From Trissonchulus latispiculum (Eukaryota; Nematoda; Enoplea; Enoplida; Ironidae): a stretch of 64,000 bases of DNA. Positions 56,212 through 64,000 of this stretch are shown piece after piece. The notes beneath the pieces were generated by a model. That model saw only the letters and a list, made by a program, of their open reading frames with translations. It had not been told where the DNA came from and made no database searches. A program made the position numbers and the translations under genes. The stretch spans positions 1-64,000 of the forward strand of contig JASAND010008562.1 in assembly GCA_030248195.1 (NCBI GenBank), given 5' to 3'. Position 1 is the first letter of the stretch. Each line of letters opens with the position of its first letter.

Positions 56212-59200
56212 GTACATGGTACAAAATTGGTTTTGCAAGTGAAGAAACGATATCAGTTTGTCATCATGATTCTGCTGGTTGCTTTCTTTACAACTGGCGC
56301 ATGTATCGTTGTCAAGATGACCCTAAGATATAATAACAAAGAAAAATATGTGGAAGTGAAGTTTGTCGACCATCAAAACTTCCCAGCTGTAACCGTGTGT
56401 GATTATAATCCCTTTTTTAAGATGAGCTTATTCTGGAGTGACATTGCAAAATATTGGGTATGTATAAACTGATTGCTTTCAACTGTTGCTTGAAAAAACC
56501 AGTATATTATCTGTGTAAACCCACTACTTGCAAGTATCAAAGAAACGATTGCAAACCCCAAGACATAGTAGCATTGCCCATGGTAGGTTGTAAACATTAG
56601 CATACGGAACTCACAGAAATATCATAACATTTGAAGTGTTTTGCGAAGATTGAATTGTAATTGACATATTGCCATTTGTGTAATTCTAGTATAATCTGCG
56701 CACTGTGCATGTTGCTAAAGCCGACGACATCATACCCATTCAACGAACGCAGAAATATTTGCAACCAGTCAAAGATCCAACAGGTTGACACAAACTACTT
56801 CTATAAAAGACTGAGAGTACCAGACTTGGTAACTCAATTCATTGGGGTTGTGCTACCAAGGAGTTCAGCTGTGCCATTATCTGTAGTTATTCGGTTTAAC
56901 CAGATGGACGTCTTGGGTATTGTAGGAAACTAAGTGCCTTTGAAATCTGTGCTCAGGAAAGACCAGTCTATGTGCCATAAAAGCCATAGTGTTTTTCTTA
57001 TCTATCTTGTCTCAGGTAAATGCCCTGATGAATGGATTTCTGGCGACAGGGCCTGCTATTTTAAAGCTAGAGAAAGTGACAAAGTCTCTGCAGCTATACA
57101 GATTGGCTCAGATTTGGTACTGACAGCATCACAGTCAAGTCAACTGTGTGAGAGATTGCATCCAGATGCTCGTCTTCCAGTATTCGCGGACGCCAAGCAG
57201 TTGGCTGAATTCCATGATATAGCGTAAGAGAAGAGCATATGAAATAATTAGTAGTGTGTCAAACGTACCATCAGTTTTACATTTATACTATTATCGCGTG
57301 GCTTCTCCCTAATAGTAAGAGACTGCCAGGGCAATACAGTGCAGCAATGCAGCAATAAGCTGTCAGAGCAATTTAATTGTACATTGCAAATGATAGAAGT
57401 GTACAGAGATACATAGCCCAATCCAGAGCATCCAGAGTATGCCCTGAATATCGCGGAACATCGTAACTGATCTGTCTAGGAATTTATTTTTAAAATGTTT
57501 AGACCAGTTTTGTGAAGTACCTATCTGTAGTTTGTGATCTTTGACTTTGGCTGCAACTAGCTTAGTTTTCGGCATGCATCGACGTGTATCGACTTTGGTT
57601 ACGGCTTTCTCTCAGTGCAGATTAGTGTTGTTGACCGGCCGGGTGGAAAACGGCCAGCCGGCGGCCGGCCGCCGGCCGGCCGGCCGTTGACCGGCCGGCC
57701 AAGAGGTGCACTCGGCCGGACGGCCGGCCGTTTCAGGCCGGCCAGCCGGCCTTTGAACGGCCGGTAAACGGCCGGCCGCGCTTATATTTCAGCGGTTTAT
57801 CAAAATTTTCTCAGCAAATGGATTTTAAGTTGTGCTGATACATTTTCATATCTTGATTTCTTATTCTGGCACTCATGGGTCAGCATTCCGGCCATTTTTT
57901 GCCTTTGATTCGTCAGCCGGCCGTTTTTGGCTGGTTGGGCCGTCGAACGGCCGGCCGGCCGGCCGGTTCTGGCCGGCGGGGCGGTCGGCCGGCCTGCCTT
58001 TTTGGGCGGGCCGGCCGGCCATCTTCCTATGGTCGGCCGGCCGGTAACGGCCGGCCGACGAAAATTTCGGCCGGTCAACAACACTAGTGCAGATTAACAA
58101 ATATTTGAGAGCACTGCTGGCAGTACAACAACTTACACTTGTATGACTATTACATACAACAGTTAACGCTAGTGTATCTCAGTTTTTCATAAAATTTTTA
58201 TATAGCATAATCGATTAAGTTTAGGTTGTTTACCTATTTTAGGGCTGCCTTTGGAGCGCTTGGAAAGACTATGTATCTTGGTTTTTATAAGAGACCTAAT
58301 GCAACTGCGTTTAGTTTATTTCGTTCACCTCTGAAATGTTTACCACGGTAAAGACGACATTGCTGTACTTTTTTTATTTGATGAAAAGTTCCCAAGAATA
58401 ATATTAATCTTGCATGCTGTAGTAGGACCAAGTGCTGACAGAAAACTCGAAAAGCACTATGCAGTGATTTTAGTAACAAAGGAACGCGAATTGAAGTCCA
58501 CTTTTCGACTCCAATTTTCTATAGGTAACTAAGATCTTGCATGTCAAGCTTACAGCCCCTGTGTAAGAATAGGAGCTTTGGCTTGGGATCAAATACAAAA
58601 TATTATGTAATTTTATTATGTATGGTTGTTTTTGGTAGCATATATATCTATATGTGATATTGAGGGTGTTGTTTTAAAGAGATGGTATATTTTATTTATT
58701 TTTTTGGGAATACTAGTGGGGCGAATAGTAAAAATGTTGCAAAAGCCAGAAATAGCTTCGTTCAATAAAGTTTGAATGCCTTTTCAATTAGTAATCGGTT
58801 TTTATGCTAATTAATTGAGGGAGGCGGGCGGGGGGATTGTTGGTGTTATTGTTTGCAAGTTTGTCAGCGAAAAATTATTGGATTAGAAGTTTCCCAATTC
58901 AAAGAAACATTATTCGCTAGGCTAGTAAAAGTAAAAACCAAAATTGCCAATTTAAATTTACACAAAGTCTAATGTTGGAATTTACAACTTTCATGTCCTA
59001 GTACTCGGCCTTCTTTCCGACTCCCCTTTCTGCAGGCTATATTTCCTCCTACACCGCGAATAGTCTTTGTAGACATTTGCCATATTAGGCACTATTGATC
59101 TGCGGGTGACAGCCGCAGTCGCCTACGAGCTCGACTATGGTAGCCAGGGTTTGACTAAAAAACACTAAGTCAGTGCTGCCGGGGGTCATGTTTTCAATCC

Positions 59201-62200
59201 ATGATCTTCGCCCACCCGCTTCTTGTCCACCACATGAACTACGGAGGGCAGCATTATAAATGTCCCTAAAGAGAACCGTTATTGCTGGGCACCAAGGTAA
59301 AAATGAAAAATTAGTAGCCGTTCCATTTCGTTCACAGCGGCAGTGGCTATTGTATTTAAACCTCTAATTTTTCCAAATTCGTTAAGTCCCTTGTATTTCT
59401 GAATCTAACAAAATTTCCATTGCTATTAGTATGTAATTTCATTTAATTTATTTCGTACTTTGCTTAACTTAATTCGCGAATTACGTTTTAGCTACATCGT
59501 TCTGAACAACGAACACAATGTAAAACGCTTACTAGCATATAAACCAGTAATATCCTTCGGAACTTCATCAGATCTAAAATCAGTTGCAGCAACGACTGTT
59601 GGAAGATTTTTCTTAAACCAGTCCGAAGTACTCTGCCAAATTCAACACAACGGACATGCAGTTTGTGCTAAAAATGGTATGTTGGATGAAATAATGCTTT
59701 AGTGGTTTTATCCAAACAGTTTGAAAGTATGCGCAAGAACCACATTCTGCACTCTGGAAAAGGCGAGATGCACTGTAAGACAACATGGAATTAATAAATT
59801 TGTCTTGGACTCAAGTTTTTCCAGAGTAGTCTTTGTTGGGAAGGTTCGCGTTGACGGTGTAGTGTTGCGGATACGGTGACTGATGATTTCATATTGTAAT
59901 AACGCGTCTAACCGGAGTCTAATCGGACATTTAAATTTTATAGCTTTCTATACCCGGTAAAACTGGTTATAACTCCGGACAAACCTTTAATTGCCAACCT
60001 CTAATCTAGCATATACAGTGCTGAGGATGTCGTTATAATAGTGTCTAAAATTAGCTCATTTCTCTTCGAATAGACTCAAATGTTTGCTATACTTGCAGAT
60101 GATTGTTTACAACTGGCGTTTTCACTCAAATCATTAAATTATTTCAGGGATGTTATCATTCTAAGCTCATTTTTCTTTCATTCTTCCTTTTTCTTTCTTC
60201 CTTTCTACACTCCAAAAAATAAAATAAGATCGTTTTCTTTCGCAGCAGCTGTTGTATCGTTTTTCAACTTTCAAGGATGACCTCGTCATGTAACATGCAA
60301 AAGTAGAAAGACTGAAATACTTTTGGCAGAAAATTTGCCGTTCATATTAAAGGCTGCAGTTTTTTGTACAACATGGTAAAGAAACTAAAAACATTGCCAC
60401 AAAATTGCAATTTTTTCAAAAATACCATTTTTAGCAATTTTCACATTTTTTCTAAATATGGCTCACAATTTTCAGGTCAAAAATCACGTAGGAAAAATGG
60501 ATACCAATTGATGGCTAATGAGATACCGAAAATATTTCGTAATAAAACTTATTGCTAATAAAATAAAATAAAAAATAATCATAGTAATAGTAATCATAGT
60601 AATAATATAACAAAACCATTTTAAGCCAGATTGTTTAACCTAAAGTATTTAAGTCTTTTATGAAAAGGCTTGGTTTACTCTCGTGGTATAAAGGTGTTTG
60701 TTTTGTTTTTAGCAAGGGACACCTTATGGATTGGCGACATGGGAGACATTCTAATGGGTGTGCAAGCAACAAGACACCTGCATACAGAGGACATCAATGC
60801 TTTTTTCAAGTTCTTTAGTTATACGGAATGGAGGGCAATGCTTGGAAGCTTGCAGGTACTATATTTAATAGTATCTCTAGCTAGTTTTTGTCTGAAGAAA
60901 TCTAGGGGAAAGGAATTGTGAAGGAAGGTTTGAAAATATCTAATTTTAAGTGCATTCACAGATTTTTTCAAAAATGTCTCTGAAAAAGTTCCAAGTTAAC
61001 CGATTTTTTCCATTTAGTCTCATAGCCTTTCATTCCTTATTTTCTTTCTTTTAAATCCTTGCAATTAACGGTTTAATTGGTGAGTTTAACTTTCTATTTG
61101 AAGAAACAAAGGCAACGTTGCTAGGCAGGGATGGAAACTGGGTCATTATGGTGACCAAGACCTACTGCGACTCATAAAATTTTACAATTGCGTGACCCAG
61201 GCCTAAATGACCCAATAGAATAACGCGACCGAGACTGACTTTACCTTAGCATGATTATCCCCTTTCGAAACATAATAACTTTCTTAATTTTTGGACGTGA
61301 AAAGAGGCCTTGAAGCTTAGAATGAGGTAGTCTACTTTTGTGATATCAGCATAACCATTTACCTTTATATTAGAGTTTAACCACAGCACCAACTCCACGA
61401 CTAGAATTGCGGAAATGTAAACAATCCCTGACTGCTAGGGAGACTTCTGCCCAGGGCCCTGCTGCATAAAAACAAACAGTGTTAGCTGTTAGACTAATAT
61501 TTAACAGTGTTAGGAATTTTGTTGCATAAAGCAACTGTTAGAAACAAGCTCATTCTAACAGTCTAATAATCAGTGTAGATGTGGCGTTTAAGTGCAAATG
61601 TCGGGGCACTAATTATCAGACTGATAATCAGTGCATTTTTTTACACTCTGTTTAGTTTATTCACCAACCAATGAACCAATAACCAAAGTTAGTATAAAAG
61701 ACAAGGTTAAGGCGGTGATAGTTTGCTTATTACTGTCTTTACTCTCCGTTTTTTGTGTTTTCATTGCTTTTTTGATACTTTAAGGCTAATATAAGTTTTT
61801 TAGTTATTTAATGTAGATCCCCTTATTGCCATATTTTTACGTTCAGTTTCAGTAGCACACAATGCGAAAGCAATGAGTAAATATAATAGTACTATTTTAA
61901 TTAATTAATAGTTGAAGAACTAATTGCTTAGAAATGACTATTGTAAGAAGTTCTCAAAGCTGAGTTCAAGTGTTGGATGGGTGTAGACATACATGTAAAT
62001 CCAGCCATTGCCAGAATCAGATTCAGAAAATATTACTTAATAAACAAGGACAGTTAGAATAAAAAATTTGAATTTGTCTAAAAATTAGATTACTGCGTCC
62101 AATAGTAAATTGAGTTAAATGCGTGAAAGTAAGTCGAAAAAATTGTTAATTCCGTATTTTATTAAAAATACAGAAAGTTAACATTGCAAATAATTCTGCA

Positions 62201-63800
62201 GACTTCACTAAATTAGCTGATAGACTGTTAGCTCTAAATTATCAGTCAAAAACTAACACTGTTGAAGTATATGCAACAAACACTGTTAGACTTTCTGTTA
62301 TAACACTGTTAATTATCAGTTAACAGTGAGTTAACAGTGTTAGACTTTATGCAACAGAAACCACTGTTAAACTGATCGACTGTTAGACTGTTAGACTGAT
62401 AAAACTTTTATGCAACAGGGCCCAGGCTGCTCTCTTATATCCGGACGGGGAGTGGGGAATAGGATTGGGGCAGGGCAGACAATAAATGGGGAAGAAGGGG
62501 GAAGTTGGATGGAAAACTGACGGAAAACGGACAGAAAAGGAATGGGGGTGAGTTGAGTTAGGAATGAAAGGGAATTAAAGGTTAGTAAAAGAATTTACAA
62601 GGGTAGTTCGGAATTAGCAGGTATCAGGCAACCCCAAAGTAGGATGGAAGTCGATCCCCAAATTTTTGATAACAACCGCTCACCACCAAGGAAACATCTC
62701 AACTAACTGGAAAGGTGAGTCATGATTAAGAGACGGAAGGTGTTTCGTAATCCAAATTGATATCAGTAAAATTTCGTGCTCAATTTTTTGCAAACCAAAC
62801 ATAAGCCAGTTTAGATGCAGTGTTACCATTCATGATGATTAAAAGAAAGAAAACGTTTTTGAATTTTGACGGAATAGATAGCGGTTTACTCAAAACACAC
62901 ATTTTCGCATCCGAAAATACACAATAAATACCAGACACTCCAGTAAAAAAATGACTAACGATTTTAAGGGGTTTGAGGAAACTTTTAGGACGTTTTAAGG
63001 AAAAATCACGAAACAACTTAATGAAATAAAACCGGAGGGAGGCAATAGTGACTGCCTTTACTACCTACACTACATTGACATTTCTTGACATTTGACGTTT
63101 CTAATTACATTCAGAGTGAGAATAGCATAAAGGGAATTAGATGAAAACTAATTCTAAGGAAGAAATAGAACTATAACTTAGTTTGCATCCATTTAATCTC
63201 CCCAATTTTCATGTTTCTCCAGATAGCTGATTTATAAATTTAATTGTACTGTTTATAAGACAATAGGGATGAAATTTGCTTTTGCTAGAAAAAACTGCCC
63301 AGGCCAAATTTGATGTTAAGTATGGATGGCATTTATGTATAGTTTCGATTCATAAATAAATCTTAAATAGTTTCAAACACTCAAATTCTGACTAAATGGT
63401 AACCAAATCGATTAAACATTTGTAAATTAATGGGAAATGTTAGGTGATTGCGATTTTTTGTTTTCTGAAAAGTAGTTTTCACGTAAACTATCGTTTACTC
63501 CTCACTATAATGGTTCGATCTGTTTAGATATTGTAGTGTTTTACGAAAAGATTGCAGTTATCGCTCGTTAGCGACATTAGATATCTGGTGTCTACGTTCG
63601 AGGAATCCAGTTTGGTGTTATACGAAAGGTGAAGGCTATCCTATCTTGTTTCAGGCAGTTTATCCCGACGACTTTGAGATCCTAAGTTCAATGATTACTA
63701 GTGAATATGAGAAGCCTGATACACCAGTGTATGCTCGCTCTGAATTCTTCAAAATTGTAAAGTCATGTACAATCAGCCATGCTTCCAACTGTATGGACTG
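56212..63800 (+). CDS. DEG/ENaC channel with inserted C-type-lectin-like domain, partial
   Basis: Exons: 56212-56457, 56690-56783, 57016-57223, 58243-58347, 59492-59676, 60713-60855, 63655-63800; GT-AG junctions, phases agree through six introns (375 complete codons, ends phase 2). Both ends lie outside the model. Exon 1 holds the HG gating motif (VHG), TM1 (FVIMILLVAFFTTGACIVV) and FPAVTVCDYNPF, the post-TM1 signature of amiloride-sensitive sodium channels. Exons 3-5 read as a C-type-lectin-like domain: CPDEWISGDRACYF, SQLCERLHPDARLPVFADAK, MYLGFYKR, and the C-terminal VLC...HAVC pair. The calcium-site EPN/WND motifs are not seen, so sugar binding is doubtful. Exon 7 has FFKIVKSCTISHASNC, like the finger-domain Cys motif of DEG/ENaC. 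TM2 would follow beyond the window. Expected role: cation channel with an extracellular recognition module. TE insertions (57623, 61452) lie only in introns. Confidence 0.72.
57623..58086. mobile_element. hAT MITE built of GGCCGG words
   Basis: Perfect 8-bp target duplication GTGCAGAT at 57615-57622 and 58087-58094. Ends TAGTGTTGTTGACCGGCC and GGCCGGTCAACAACACTA are exact inverted repeats. Both arms are dominated by GGCCGGCC palindromes around an A+T-rich centre. It lies in the channel intron between exons 3 and 4. Confidence 0.92.
61452..62425. mobile_element. MITE with AACAGTGTTA words
   Basis: Ends CAGGGCCCTGCTGCATAAAA and TTTTATGCAACAGGGCCC. Toward both ends the sequence is made of GTTAGACTGTTA and AACAGTGTTA words; the middle (61620-62150) is A+T-rich without such words. 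It lies in the last visible channel intron. Confidence 0.8.
62426..63654. other. Rest of the last visible channel intron
   Basis: After the MITE there is a purine-rich G/A tract (about 62440-62600) and A+T-rich DNA. No additional exon is required by reading-frame phase, but one of length divisible by three could be hidden. Ends in the splice site TTGTTTCAG at 63654. Confidence 0.45.
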
Positions 63801-64000
63801 GTAAATCTGTTTACGCTTTTCTTGATGGAAGAACAACTTTATATTACATTGCTTTGATCTCACTAATTTGTAATGTACTGATACTGAACGTGAGCTCAGT
63901 TATGCGCTTTAAAATTGCTCTGAGCTGGCTTAAGGTGCCGATTCGGGTAGTTGCAACAAACTTTGAAAGACTTTAAATTTGCGTTAAACTTTATCTTTTT

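Noticed and set aside
57832..58100. Several open frames in the GGCCGG region (Gly/Arg/Pro-rich)
   Set aside because: Produced by the repetitive GC-rich word of the hAT MITE; no conserved protein.
60080..60280. Phe/Ser-rich plus-strand frame in a channel intron
   Set aside because: T-rich composition; frame and splice sites do not fit the channel exons.

Overview
The window is a piece of an invertebrate animal nuclear genome. It has intron-rich genes with GT-AG introns, a metazoan-type DEG/ENaC channel gene, A+T-rich intergenic DNA and very many transposons. The species cannot be named from the sequence; an early-branching or lophotrochozoan-like invertebrate would fit, but that is only a guess. 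All gene models below were built by hand from splice sites, reading-frame phase and remembered family motifs.

Host genes, left to right: (1) coatomer subunit alpha (COPA), + strand, 521-8718, with its first ~200 residues lying before the window. (2) A complete seven-exon homocysteine S-methyltransferase of the MmuM/HMT type, + strand, 11139-16824, 305 residues, zinc cysteines intact. (3) A Cys-rich protein ending in DUF5648-like repeats, + strand, 22398-33807, 5' end not resolved; its last intron is ~8.9 kb because a LINE retrotransposon landed in it and was itself hit by other transposons. (4) A small secreted Cys-rich protein of 213 residues, - strand, 41433-38175, five exons, with a clear signal peptide and an internal duplication. 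(5) A DEG/ENaC-type channel gene, + strand, 56212-63800 and continuing beyond the window. Its seven visible exons stay in frame across six introns and place a C-type-lectin-like domain between the first membrane segment and the channel finger region. I regard this chimera as the most interesting object here.

The rest is mostly mobile DNA: a CR1/L2-type LINE (PHD-finger ORF1, dead reverse transcriptase), hAT elements with 8-bp target duplications, two families of TTAA-flanked foldback elements, a PIF/Harbinger element with a broken MADF-domain gene, Ty3/Gypsy remnants, tRNA-derived SINEs and several MITEs. Many MITEs are filled with their own short palindromic word (GGCCGG, CTCGAGAAC, CTCCTAAG, GACGCGCGTC, AACAGTGTTA, CCCCAAACGGGG, ACTGAA). 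Insertions are nested up to three deep, so relative ages can be read from the sequence.

The genes are not functionally linked as far as can be seen; they look like ordinary neighbours separated by repeats.
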